DNA of 64,000 nucleotides from Galaxea fascicularis. Lineage: Eukaryota > Cnidaria > Anthozoa > Scleractinia > Euphylliidae. Below the pieces are notes generated by a model. The model ran no database searches and was not told the DNA's origin. It saw only the letters and a list, made by a program, of their open reading frames with translations. Position numbers and translations under genes: made by a program. The stretch covers positions 43,389,868-43,453,867 of the forward strand of contig OX419336.1 of NCBI GenBank assembly GCA_948470475.1, given 5' to 3'. This document shows, in pieces, positions 1 through 11,600 of this stretch (position 1 is the first letter of the stretch; every line of letters starts with the position of its first letter).

Positions 1-845
1 TGCTCTTATCTCTATAGCTTAACCATTATGGAATAAGGCGTATGTTGCCACTTGATTGGTTGACAACCATATTCTTGTCGTGCTTTATTATTCTCTTATC
101 TATCTCTTCCTCACTTATGGTGTCCATGCATGTCTGGGGTCTAACCTTCCCCTCATTTCTAACACAACTATTTATTATCCAAAAAAACGCAATCAGAATA
201 ATTTCTTTCTCTGAACCAAAATCCCATTCTGAGCCACTTTTCAAATCCTTCAACCTGCTAAAGCCTATATAATTAATGATGTTATTGAATCACAGATACT
301 CTCTTTTGTTTATCAATGGTCACGTAGATTGTTACCCCCCTGTTTCAATGAATATTTCAAATTTACTTCTTCTGTTCATTCCTATTCAGCAAGGCAATCA
401 TGTAATAAAAACCTTTATGTAGCCTCTGTTAATACCACTCAATATGGCTTACGTTCTCTAAAATTCACTGGCCCTCGTCTTTGGAACTCTTTGTCCACGA
501 GTATCACTAATTCAAGTTCTCTTAGAGTATTTCGTAAAAACCTTAAGAATTCTATCCTTAATTGTTATTCTAACTCTTGTCTGCCTTAGCGCATGAAGAA
601 ATACTTTTTAAAAAATTATATTTGTACTCTTAATTTTGTCTGTAATTGTATTTCAATAGAGGGGTCATCCACTAGATTAGCCTTTGCTATTAGGATGATC
701 CCAACTTGCTCTCGTCTTTGTAGTTTCATTTTCTTTTATTCCTTAATTACACTGTATTTAGTTGCTCGTGTACAGGTAAACTTAACTTATACGTTGTGTA
801 AAACTGAGCTAAGTTAAATAAAATCATCTTGTCTTGTCGTCTTGT
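1..845 (+). mobile_element. 3' end of a decayed non-LTR (LINE) retrotransposon
   Basis: The open frame at 329-589 reads like the C-terminal tail of LINE reverse-transcriptase ORFs: YGLRSLKFTGPRLWNSL followed by SSSLRVFRKNLK, a pattern (GPRLWNSLP...FKKNLK) recurring at the ends of CR1/L2-like ORF2 proteins. The upstream frame 42-272 (IIQKNAIRIISF) is the preceding piece of the same domain, now in another frame, so there is a frameshift near 272. The fragment has no start or catalytic core and ends in a short TCTTGTCTTGTCGTCTTGTC repeat at about 825-846, plausible as the element's 3' tail. It is a dead 5'-truncated copy. Confidence 0.72.
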
Positions 846-1454
846 CTAAGTATTGGGGTAGATATTCATTCGGTGGATAGCGCTATCCAGCCTTTGAACA
901 ACCGGGGCCAGGTTGCAAGTTGATTGGTATTCCACCCAATTAATCTCGTACCCAGATCTCAACTGCAGTTGTGAAACCGTGGGAGATCTGGGTACAATCT
1001 TACCAACCTTATATATTCTGAGGCGTGGCACATTTTAATGCAAACTTGTTGGTGGCTCATAATGGAATATCCTACGGCCACTCACTGTGTCTCTTTGTGT
1101 ATTTGTATCCTTAGCATACACATATGTATTCTTCTACGGGGTCGTGTGTATACTAACAAAATTAAATTCAAGTGACTTGGAGATATTCCACATTACACCA
1201 CTCAAAAGCATTGCAAAGAGTAACTAGTAATACTATCAAATCCTAATTCTTTTGTTGTTGCTGTACCAATTTTACCCGGAACGAACCAAAAAGTCACTAT
1301 CTATCTTTAGAAGTTACCGAATGATGTCACTGAGCCTAAACAAACTCTGGCATCGTTCCATAACAATCCATAAACACCTAGATAGTTTTTGAACGCTACG
1401 AAAAGGATCGAAAAATTTTTCTATGATTTGAGCGCTGACAAAACTGTCTTTGCA
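846..1454. other. Intergenic; short repeats and one hairpin
   Basis: No gene seen. Bases about 855-915 resemble a common short dispersed repeat (CGGTGGATAGCGCTATCCA, itself palindromic). Bases 948-994 form an imperfect hairpin (GTACCCAGATCTC against GAGATCTGGGTAC), probably a MITE remnant. The rest, next to the upstream Rab27-like exon, could hold its promoter and 5' UTR; no TATA box or CCAAT box stands out. Confidence 0.4.
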
Positions 1455-1616
1455 ATGTCCGAGGACTATGATCAAGGCAGGGAGTATTTGATCAAATTTT
1501 TAGCACTGGGGGACTCAGGTGTTGGCAAAACAAGTCTCTTGTATCAATACACGGATGGCCATTTTAACCCACGGTTTGTGCCAACGATAGGAATCGACTT
1601 CAGGGAGAAACGAGTG
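1455..1616 (+). CDS. RAB27: Rab27-type first coding exon, upstream copy (exon 1a)
   Basis: The ATG at 1455 opens 54 codons that hold the N-terminus of a Rab27 GTPase: the P-loop GDSGVGKTS, then the switch-I stretch [12 protein letters not shown]. The exon stops after GTG at 1616 and is followed by a good donor (GTACGT). It is parallel to the first exon of the main gene (5611-5763), ends at the same codon and in the same phase 0, and has no stop or frameshift. No further Rab exons ([18 protein letters not shown]) were seen between 1617 and 5610. It is therefore either an alternative first exon that splices to 8659, which would keep frame, or the remnant of a truncated tandem duplicate. The open frame extends 22 codons further 5' (from 1389), but only the ATG at 1455 gives a Rab-like start. 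Confidence 0.75.
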
Positions 1617-2740
1617 GTACGTATAACAGGAGTATTTATATCTAACATTTCGCCCAACGATAGCAACTTTAATTATGTAATCTTATTAGTTCATACAGAC
1701 GTGATCTGCAGACTCTCTTTGCGTGAATGGTGGTGGTTTAAAATCGATTCACTATCTAGACGAGTGCTGCATACCTGTTCTACTAATGATCATGCCGGGA
1801 AATAACTGCACATTTCACTTTAGTTTATTTGTTAATTTTTCTTTTACTTCTAAACTGCCCTCCAAGGCAGCTTCCCAGAAAAGATGTTTAACCACGTGTC
1901 GAGTTCATTTAGAGGCTCTCAGTCCTTTTATCACCCTTGTTATGTGAGAAGTTATATTAATACCTGTACTAGTTTTTCATCATGAGTCACTGAGTTTCCA
2001 TCCTTTATACATCTTCGCCATGGAAAGGTGGTTATTTGTGATTCAAAACAAGGTTTATTTAATAAAATAACATTCCAACTGGTACCTGTCAACTGGTACC
2101 TGGGAGAGCCGGAAATCCTTGTGCTGGCCTCCTTACTCATGAGAAAGAAAACTCTGCACAAACGCTACTTCAACAAAATAAGTTTGCATAATAAAAATTG
2201 TGGGACTTCGTGCATGATCAGTACTCAGAGATTTCGGAAACCTTCTATTTCAGAGCTACATGAAATGAAATGAGATGAAAGTAATGGGTTCTTGTGCTTA
2301 TTTCGAGAACTTCAGTCATCAAAAAGCTTTGACGGGAGGCTTTTTCTTTCAATTGACACCCTGCGATCAAAGGTCCTTCAATCTTCCGAAGGGCCTCTTC
2401 CCGCAGGTTTTTTCTTTTTGAAAGCTTTAAGATCGTAATACTGAAAACAACTCTTTAACTCTCCAGTTGAGTCGAGCGAATGTCTCATAATTCAGTAATA
2501 ATAAATCAGAAACACTTAATTGTTCGTGTCGATGAAGTTGTTCAGTAGGATCTTGCGCCTCTCAGCAGTGCTAGGGCCTAATTCACGGATGGGTCGAGTT
2601 GGCAAGCAAATACGTCTCTGGAAAATACATAACAATCCCTTGCTTGACGGTCAAAAGCAAACTAAAAAATAACGCAAAAATAAACGATAACATTATTTAC
2701 CACATATCGCATTTGAGCTAAGGCTCGTTTCAACACAACT
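1617..2740. other. Non-coding stretch downstream of Rab27 exon 1a
   Basis: No convincing exon. Open frames here (1723-1947, 2028-2273) show no family motif and no codon pattern I trust. A direct repeat of CAACTGGTACCTG lies near 2079-2100. A G/C-rich stretch around 2325-2410 (GACGGGAGGC, CTTCCGAAGGGCC) can form small hairpins but matches no RNA family I can name. Confidence 0.4.
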
Positions 2741-2995
2741 GTGCCGAAGACCAACAGCATTAGGGGTGGTCACGGCAGCCAGGGTTCGTTACGTCGATCC
2801 CTTGTGGTTCTTTTACGTCCCACATAATCAATTATGAAGAGTTGTGAGACGGGGCCTACGGGTTTATCGTCCTTATCCGAGAAGACTGGAAAAACTAACC
2901 ATTTGCAGATGTCATTACAAAGGAAGCACTTTCTCCTCCTGAGCGTTGGTCCGCCCGGAACCTCCCGCGCGGCAGTCCGGTGCTGTAACTGAGTA
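2741..2995 (-). repeat. tRNA-derived SINE-like repeat, degraded
   Basis: Read on the - strand, 2995 to about 2935 looks like the head of a tRNA-derived SINE: an A-box-like region (CTCAGTTACAGCACCGG) followed by GGGAGGTTCCGGGCGGACC, where a few bases of the B box seem deleted. The tail toward 2760 (CTTCTCGGATAAGGACGATA and following) is typical dispersed-repeat body. There is no second copy in the window to align, so the call rests on the tRNA-like head. Confidence 0.45.
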
Positions 2996-3610
2996 ACAGC
3001 TTTATTGGAGTGTCGATGTATTTAGTATTTACTACTAATTGGGGACACAACAATTAAATAAATAGATAAATAAAAAAGAAGTGTATATACAATCAAACAG
3101 CAGAATGTATTTATAAGTAGCACTTGTGCAGAAATGACGTTAGATTCGATATTCAGGGAACCCGCTTTCAATTTATTATCCAGTTTCGACCATATGCGAG
3201 GTCCCTGTTATCTTAGAAAATGTTTTTCATAGTTAATAGTATTAAAAGTGGGGATATCAAAATCACTGTTTCTGAGTGAATAAAGTTCTAGTGTTTTTCT
3301 GCTTAAATACTTTGTTAACAATACTCGGCGCAAGGCCATATTTTACTTTGTACATTATACAGCGATATCTTTTACTGGTCTCTGACGATTTAGTAGCGAA
3401 GGTAGCTCTGCTCGAACCAGAAGGTTTTCATATGTTTCTGAATGGGAGTTAGATACTGCTCTAAGTGCACGTTCTTGAATCCGTTCTATTTTTCTGCTGT
3501 CAGAAGATATTATGCCATACGAGATGGCAATATGTTAAGTGAGGCAAGATAGATGATTTGTAGATTATTGGTTTTGCTTCGCGGCAAGGTATTAGATTTC
3601 GCGGTCTCAA

Positions 3611-3624
3611 TAATACTCCTACTT
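3611..3624. repeat. Left 14-bp target-site duplication
   Basis: TAATACTCCTACTT here is repeated exactly at 4031-4044. Removing 3625-4044 restores a continuous reading of the host LINE (ASQKVGVLL), so this is a true target-site duplication. Confidence 0.85.
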
Positions 3625-4030
3625 ATGTTCAAGTTCACACTGCAACCAGGTGGACAATCAGACATGGTTTGATGCTACTCTGGTTTGAAAATTGATGAAT
3701 ATAACTTAAAAAGTTACAATTCACGACCCAACGTTTCGACACTCCTGTCTAGTGTCTTCATCAGGGATGATCTAGTGTTGCAAAAAGGACCCTTTTATAC
3801 GCTTACTAATTAACGACCTTTTGTTTTGATGAGGTGTAAAACAAAACAAAATCAAAACAAATCAAAACAAAAGGTCGTTAATTAGTAAGCGTATATAAGG
3901 ATCCTTTTTGCAACACTAGATCACCCCTGATGAAGACACTAGACAGGAGTGTCGAAACGTTGGGTCGTGAATTGTAACTTTTTAAGTTACATTCATCAAT
4001 TTTCAAACCAGAGTAGCATCAAACCATGTC
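3625..4030. mobile_element. Foldback retroelement with two opposed hammerhead motifs (Penelope/retrozyme-like)
   Basis: Two inverted arms of about 180 bp (3661-3835 and 3850-4030) pair almost perfectly. Each arm carries a hammerhead-ribozyme-like core: on +, CTGATGA (3927-3933), stem II GACACT/AGTGTC, then GAAAC (3954-3958); on -, the same core at 3764-3733. Only the left end has a 36-bp extension (3625-3660) outside the symmetric part. The insertion is flanked by a 14-bp direct repeat. Inverted arms, a one-sided extension of about 35 bp and hammerheads are traits reported for Penelope-like elements. There is no protein-coding capacity, so it is non-autonomous. Confidence 0.7.
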
Positions 4031-4044
4031 TAATACTCCTACTT
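4031..4044. repeat. Right 14-bp target-site duplication
   Basis: Exact copy of TAATACTCCTACTT at 3611-3624. Confidence 0.85.
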
Positions 4045-5499
4045 TTTGACTTGCTTTTATGCAGATGTTACTGATAAGGTTGGTGAAATTAAGTTTGTCA
4101 TCTATTTCAACTCCAAGCAATTTGATTTGCGAGGCGTTAGCAATGATCTGATCAATCTGCAGGCCTAGAGTTCGTTTATTAGAGTCGTGATGTTTCTTGT
4201 ACTCGTTTCTTTCTCATGGGAGCATGTTCATTGGCAATATTGTCAAAAAGATTTCTCCAGTAGTCTCCGACATGCCATGGCGAGTAGATCCTTGTTAAGT
4301 TGGTAGTTTTGGTTTGTCGGCAGACTAGAGTTTTGGTTGTATGCTTTGCAGCCTTTTCCGTCATTTCGCCATAGATCATACTATGATCGCTGATCTCGGG
4401 GTTGTGTACGCCACAGTTCTTGAAGAGATCAGGGTTATTTGTTAGCATTACATCGATTAGTGTTTGTGGGCTTGCCGTGACTCCGGCTTGTTGGTTCATT
4501 TATAAGGCAGTATAGATCATTGACTTCTTCTAGGTCCCTCACAATTTTTCCCTCCATACGATCCAACCGTAGTCTGTCTAGATTTAAATCACCAACAATA
4601 ATAACAGTTTTCTTTTTGAAACACGCCCATTGACAAATGCTGTTTAATTCACTCTCGACTCTTTGTAGGTAATTTCCACAGGGTTTGTTTTCTTTCTTGG
4701 AGCTCTTAGGCGGTCTGTAAATTGATAGTATGAGAATATCTTGTCTGCCTATTTTAACATCAACTGTTTTATAGGATGCAGGCAGAGTGAACTTTCTCGA
4801 TGTAATTGCTGTTGATATATAGACAAGTAGGCCACCTCCTTCGCTGTATCCTTTCGAAACATATTGTAACCTTGCAATTTGAAATGACCATTTGGATAGG
4901 AACGGTCAATTTTAGTCTCCGATATCACCAATATTTGTGCTTTCAGGGATCTATTCAATAGAATTAGATCTTCGAATTTGTTTTGGATGCTGTTTATAGT
5001 CTTTATATTCAGATGCAGTAGATCGAAGGGCGTTGCTTGAGTTCTGTTTTCTCTGGTCAGCAATGCAGCTATTGTTTTCATGGCTGCAGGCTTTGTTGCG
5101 TAGCCTTTGTCCTCCGGTTAGCAAGACATTTGAATAATCTTCTTCTTGATCCTGAATAATGGTGGGTGTTTCAAAATCATTAGATATGTTGGATTTAGCG
5201 TTGTATCCTAGGTCGGGAACTCCAGCATTTCTTCACAAGAATTATGGGTCCGTGCTACTTTTTTGATGGGGTCCGGACCCATTTTTTCTGTAGTGTAAAC
5301 ACGCCTTACATTCATCAAACACGTCACGTAAAGCCGGACGGCTTTTTCCGGATCGGCTCACGTCAACCCAACTGGCCTCTAAGCACGTCAATTTTCATGT
5401 ATTTCGGCTCATTTTGGTCACAGACATTTACCATCACCCTATCCCCACCTTGTGAACCAAAGTTGATAATTGCCGCCAAATTTACTCATTCATAATAAG

Positions 5500-5610
5500 A
5501 ACAGCAGAAGACCCAATCAGAGAGGACAACAGTTAGAGCTAACCAATCAGATGGGCTGTTAGATAAACATAGTTTGTACCGCAAGTTTGAAGGAAAACTC
5601 CCGATTTAAC
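5500..5610 (+). promoter_or_regulatory. Proximal promoter / 5' UTR of Rab27 with twin CCAAT boxes
   Basis: Two CCAAT boxes in the same orientation and nearly the same context (CCAATCAG) start at 5513 and 5543, exactly 30 bp apart and 60-100 bp before the start codon. No TATA box is visible. CCAAT pairs of this kind are typical NF-Y sites of TATA-less housekeeping promoters. The transcription start is not determined. Confidence 0.5.
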
Positions 5611-8600
5611 ATGGCGGATGCCGACTACGACTACCTTTTAAAATTTTTGGCTCTTGGAGACTCCGGCGTTGGGAAAACTAGCCTACTATTTCAGTATACG
5701 GACGGAACGTTTAATCCAAAATTTATTTCTACTGTAGGAATAGATTTTCGTGAGAAACGGGTGGTAAGTAAAATCTTTTGTTGGATCGTTTGGTCAAAGA
5801 ACTTGTCTTCGACAAAATTCCAGAACCTTGACAATTCTTATTTTCATTAATATTTAAGTCTTAGGGTGGATACTAGTTCTAGAGAAAATTATTATCAGTA
5901 TTATACTATGGAAATGCAATTTAACTCTTTTTAACTAGCTATTTTGAATTCTATACTTAAATCTGATGTGTATTCCATTGGGAGATAACGAAACAACTCT
6001 ACAGAAGTTCGACCGAATTGACTCACCGTCATGATGAAGGCAATTCTCTCTCAGATTGTACTGTTTATTTCAGGTAATATATGAAAAGGTAACAGCGTTT
6101 TTCGTTTGGTTTTTATTCGGGCAAGTGATACGGTGCGTGTACTCTTGAATCTAGAAGTCTGGTGGACAAGTAAACAACATCGCAGTTCGTGATCATTGAT
6201 ATTTAGCGTCCAATTTAACACATCAGTTTCATGGAAAATAAAGTCGTCATTCTACGGATTTGCCCTCTTGAACTGTCAAACAAATCACTTTGGAAGATAA
6301 TTCCACTTTTTCACACCAATAATTAAACTAGGAAAAAAAGCTGGAGGAAAAGTTAAGCTTACTTGTAAGCTTATATTGTTAATGTCCATCAATGGTGGCC
6401 ACATATATCGCCTTTTACTTCGTATGAAAACAACACAAAGTTACTAATATTTTTATGTAAGCTTTTTACTAACCATTCAGTCGATAGATGTTCCGATTTT
6501 ATAAGCAACTTTTAAGATTATGAAAGAAAATTATTTAAAAATGGAAGTTCCTTCAAATATGTTACTCACACCATGCATTGTGAACGTTTTGAATTTTAAA
6601 AAATAGCTTCACTGTGCACCTTAAATCTTATTTCAATTTGAAATTGAAATTCTCGCATGACTGAAATTGAACCAAAGTATCTTCACTAAATGTATTTTGC
6701 TGTTTATGGCATAATTGTGTGGTTTCTAGTTAAGACAGTTGAATATTACCTAGTATCGATATGCAACATTAATGGTATAAATACAAAGGATAAAAATAAA
6801 ATAACTATTAAAAGCAGCTGGCTGCCTAGAGACAATATTGGGAGTTCTGTAACCAGTGACCTATACCAGCTTCAGCTTTCCTCAAATACAGGAAAACCAA
6901 TATTTTATGATTCAAGTTCTCAATTTAATATTGTTTTTTTGTAATCACATTGGCCAGATAGTTTCTTTTCAAGCTTTCCAGTTGCAGGTGTTTATATGTA
7001 CATGTTCTGTGATCTGTACCAAAAATGCAAATATTTTTTAACCTGTTTGAATATTTCCATATTCGCACATATTTGTTTTTCATTCTTAAAAACTATGCTC
7101 TCGATCGCCAAACGGTCATCCTGAATTAACTTTCTTCTCTTGTTTGTTTTATCATGGTATCTGATGATTTAGAACATTGCTTATAACGGTTTAGCCTCGT
7201 TCCAAGAATTGCAGTATATAGAAGAGTAATCATGATTGTCGCAAATCAGGAATATGAACCATTAGAATGCCAAAATTTATTGTCAATTTCTTGCATTGGG
7301 ACAAATTCTCACAATGCTAGTGTTCAAACTAAGTATTATTATAACTCTATAATATACCTCCTTGATTTATCTTTGGTCGTTAGATAAGTAGACCTGTGCA
7401 TTTAAGTCAATTCTATTTGATAATTCTTAACATGACACTTTCAATAATGCACTGCATCATACTGAAATTTTGCACTGGCATATTTCACATTGAAATATAA
7501 TGTCTGGAAAGTCTTATCATACTACTGTTGAAACTATCTTTAACATTTTGCAACAGATCACTGAAACAATTCTTGTTTACCTTAAGATCTAATTATAGTC
7601 TTCGATTTTTGTATGGAAACTATTATCTGTTAGTACTTTGGGTCAGAACTATGAAAAAAGTTTGCGACATTTGAATAGTGATTTCCTTAAGATCATACGT
7701 GATCATGTTTAGTGGTTTCAAAACAAGCCGGCAACTGCCGGAGTTCCACTGGGTACTTAACTGTATTTCTATATTTTGAAATTTTCTGGGGGGAGCATGT
7801 CCCCAGACCCCCTAGCTTCAAGGGCCACCTCCTACTCTTCCAGAGTTGGCCGTCTACTTCAAAACATTTTGAAAACCCTGCATGTTGGGTGGTTGCTTAC
7901 TGGAAACAGAAAATAAACAAATATGTTGAATATCTGGCCTAAAAAGTGGTCTCTGCCACTTAAGAAATGTGAGTCAGGATTGCTTACAAGAGAGTTTTTG
8001 AACCAGTATTAAATCAAATCAAATTTTGATTGAGAAACAAAACTGTTATTTTTGTGGTTGCTTATCGGAGGTGGTTGCTTACAAGAAGTGGTCGCTATGA
8101 GAGAGTTGACTGCATTAGACTGTGCACCCTGTAATCTGCTACCTATGTTATCCTCAAGCATGATCAAACATGTTCAGAGAGTTAAAAGAACGTTACTTAC
8201 TACATGTAAAAGGGTGGGTGAAAGTGGAATCCATTATTATTGTAAGGTTGTATCTGGTTCAATGATGAAATGTATACTGTAATACATGTAGCACTGATCT
8301 GTCCCTCGAAAAGTGAGCCAATCAAAATTTTTAGTCCTATAATATGTTATTATTTTTAATGGGTCTTGCAGTCTCAATGCAATGCTGTCTCAGTATCTGG
8401 ATTTCATTGTAAGCATAAAACACTTCTGACACAAAGAGAGAAAGGATGGTCCTGCAATGTCACAAATGTCTTGACTTTACAGTTGATATCAGTTAACAAC
8501 TCCTTTTATCTCATTCAAAGTGAATTTTAATAAATTAAAGTGTATCTGCTCTTTGAGCAATCAGGCTTTGGGGAGTAAAAACAGTTCACAAAGTATGTAT

Positions 8601-11600
8601 TTTCCCTCAGAGTGCAGTGGAATATCTGTACAAATCTGAAATTTGTTCTACTTTATAGATTCATCATCCTCTTACTCCAGAGGGCAGCCGTTCATCAAGA
8701 GGACAGAGGGTTCATCTTCAGTTATGGGATACAGCTGGACAGGAAAGGTCAGAAATTTATTTCTACTCTTAAGCCACCTAGCAACCTTTTATTAATTATT
8801 ATTAGTACTGTGCTTTTACTTTACTTTAAACAACATTAATTTTTCACCGTCCCATGTAACACTGGATGGTACTCTTGCTGTGAACATTCGCACCAAAGAC
8901 TAGTGATTGAGCAGTAAATTCATGATGCTGTTTTTTGTTCTTCTGCAAAGCAAGCAGAGACACTATGTAAACTGAGAATTGTCAACTGTAACTGTTAACC
9001 ACAAGTAACAGAAGGGAAATCAGAACTAATCAATTTGAAGAACTGGCATCATCAGAACTGTGTATGGAATTGATAGCTGATTGACTCCAGCAACATGATT
9101 GGTGTCGAATTTGATATTGCTCGAGTTCACAGCATTTAGCAGCAGTCCCAACAGCAAACGTGGTAGGGCTAGTTACCTCTGGTTTCTTCTTTCGTAGGTC
9201 TAAACACATTATCCTAGCAAAAGAATACCATTAAGTCATCTTGATCGAGCCTCAGTTGGCGATGCATGTTACTCTTACTATTGCTGTTTAATCATGCAAC
9301 CTGTACTCAAGGTACAGTCAAATAAAAACATGTTTGCCTTTTTGTCAACACCTTCACCTGCATTACTCCCTTCCAACAGAACACGTGGACCTACTGGGGG
9401 CCCTGTTAAACACTAAGACAACATAGTTTGTTGTCTACAGTGTATGGACTATTAGACAGGTCTATTGGTTTTCCTTGAAATTAAAATAAGCGTGTATGTA
9501 TGATCTTATAAATTAATTTGCAAAAAGCATGTCAGATCTTTTGGAAGTAGCATTATAAAATTAGTACACCATGCATTTGTCAGATTCCTGGACAGAGTAC
9601 TACAGAGTACATGTATTTTAAAAGGCTAGCTGAGAAGAATTCCCAAATGTAACTTTTATTCTGAAAATTGAGTGTGGCATTTCAATGGAATTTGTTGGAT
9701 CAGTTTACAACCAGTCATCCAAATGCTAGCCAGTCTGATCTCCCTGTTCTGGCTAATGGGAGGTGCTTGAGTGGAAAAGTATCATGTTATTATTACTTTT
9801 GTGACTGGCTGTTTTTAATTCTTTGCAGATTTAGAAGTTTAACCACAGCATTTTTCCGAGATGCCATGGGTTTCCTGCTTGTGTTTGATCTGACACATGA
9901 ACAGTCCTTCTTAAATATTAGAAACTGGTTAAGTCAGCTGCAAACGCATGCTTACTGTGAAAACCCAGATATAGGTATGTTGGTATGCATATTTTCATAG
10001 TAATGTACAGTACATGTACTAATGGGCAACCCTTTGACTAAGGTAAAATGTTGCATTGTAAGCTAACAATAAAATTTGATACTTGACATCAAGATCCCCT
10101 CATTGTAACAGGTGCTATGGGTTATGGCAGTTAATGAAAACCCTACAGAATATAAATGCAAGTTCTCTAATTGGTTTACATTCATTTATAATAACATAAA
10201 TGAAGGAAAATAGAAAAGATCACATTTTGTCTGTACTGCTTTTGAATCAGTCGAAGCTCCATGTATTCAGTAATGTTTGAGACAACTCAGACAAGTATTG
10301 TAGCAAGTACTGTACACTTGTTAGTGGGCTTTCTTCTAAAGCAGTTACTGCCAAAGTTGTGATGTCTTAATCGGTGAAAAAATTGAAAAACATTGAGCAT
10401 TAACTGGATACGAAATAGCCCTTCCTCCAGTGGTAAATTTTAAATGAACTTTACACCCGTAACAAACCTGTTACTTTGTCAAGTGGTGGAACAGAGAATT
10501 AACTCTGCAGTGTAAATTAAAGTGCCAGTAGAAACCCATGAAAAACCCACTGGGCGTTAGCCCTAGTAAAGGGTATCAGGGAACCACACGAGGCAAAGAA
10601 AAAATTCTTATGACCTCGGTGGGAATCGAACCCACGACCTCCGGATTAGATCTACCGTTGCTCTGCCGACTAAGCTACGAGGTCGGACAGAGAAAGTCGG
10701 GGGACGATTAAGATGGTGAATCGCGGCGAAGAGAAAGTAAGGGTACATATATATAATGTTGTGCCGCGTAGCACTATAAACACATACAAGTGGTGGAACA
10801 GAGAATTAACTCTGCAGTGTAAATTAAAGTGCCAGTAGAAACCCATGAAAAACCCACTGGGCGTTAGCCCTAGTAAAGGGTATCAGGGAACCACACGAGG
10901 CAAAGAAAAAATTCTTATGACCTCGGTGGGAATCGAACCCACGACCTCCGGATAAGGTCGTGGGTTCGATTCCCACCGAGGTCATAAGAATTTTTTCTTT
11001 GCCTCGTGTGGTTCCCTGATACCCTTTACTAGGGCTAACGCCCAGTGGGTTTTTCATGGGTTTCTACTGGCACTTTAATTTACACTGCAGAGTTAATTCT
11101 CTGTTCCACCACTTGTATGTGTTTATAGTGCTACGCGGCACAACATTATATATATGTACCCTTACTTTCTCTTCGCCGCGATTCACCATCTTAATCGTCC
11201 CCCGACTTTCTCTGTCCGACCTCGTAGCTTAGTCGGCAGAGCAACGGTAGATCTAATCCGGAGGTCGTGGGTTCGATTCCCACCGAGGTCATAAGAATTT
11301 TTTCTTTGCCTCGTGTGGTTCCCTGATACCCTTTACTAGGGCTAACGCCCAGTGGGTTTTTCATGGGTTTCTACTGGCACTTTAATTTACACTGCAGAGT
11401 TAATTCTCTGTTCCACCACTTGTATGTGTTTATAGTGCTACGCGGCACAACATTATATATATGTACTGTTACTTTGTCAGTCAGTTGAACCTAAGACAGT
11501 CAGGATCACCTATAACACCAAGGCTCAGTTGTTCCAGGTTACAGCTGTTATTGATAGCTCTGTCATGAATCATAACACACACCCTGTACAACTCTGTATC

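Larger units (their letters stand above)
3005..5240 (-). mobile_element. Internally deleted non-LTR retrotransposon (EN plus RT tail), split by an insertion
   Basis: On the - strand, 5081-4749 encodes the start of an APE-type endonuclease (LNIKTINSIQNKFEDL, then ILVISETKID and PNGHFKLQGYNMFRKD) and 4499-4179 its end (TLIDVMLTNNPDLF, then PEISDHSMIYGEM). It then jumps to the late reverse-transcriptase region: LLGVEIDDKLNFTNLISNIC at about 4140-4060 and, past the insertion, ILPHLTYCHLVWH, RKIERIQERALRAVSNSHSE and LRxxGPRIWSKLDNKL down to about 3110. The RT catalytic core is deleted, and there are several frameshifts and stops. The foldback at 3625-4030 interrupts the conserved segment ASQKVGVLL. 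A CR1/L2-like clade is likely; the element is inactive. Confidence 0.85.
10482..11465. mobile_element. Palindromic multi-copy tRNA-derived SINE-like element
   Basis: The element is built from one 307-bp unit. Unit 1 is inverted (10482-10787), followed by an inverted partial unit (10788-10955), then after the turning point a forward partial unit (10956-11114), a full forward unit (11115-11421) and a 44-bp start of another unit (11422-11465). Each full unit has a tRNA-like segment with GTAGCTTAGTCGGCAGAGC (A-box region) and GGTTCGATTCC (B box). The copies are nearly identical, so the insertion is young. The whole is bounded by a 14-bp direct repeat, so it entered as one piece. Transcribed with Rab27, intron 3 could fold into a hairpin with arms of about 470 bp. 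Confidence 0.85.

Noticed and set aside
10611..10684. Functional tRNA gene
   Set aside because: Acceptor, D and T arms pair, but the anticodon stem does not, no U33-anchored anticodon exists, and the sequence is embedded in a multi-copy repeat.
10482..11465. CRISPR-like array because of repeated units
   Set aside because: Units are 307 bp, inverted relative to each other and tRNA-headed; this is a eukaryotic repeat, not short repeats with unique spacers.
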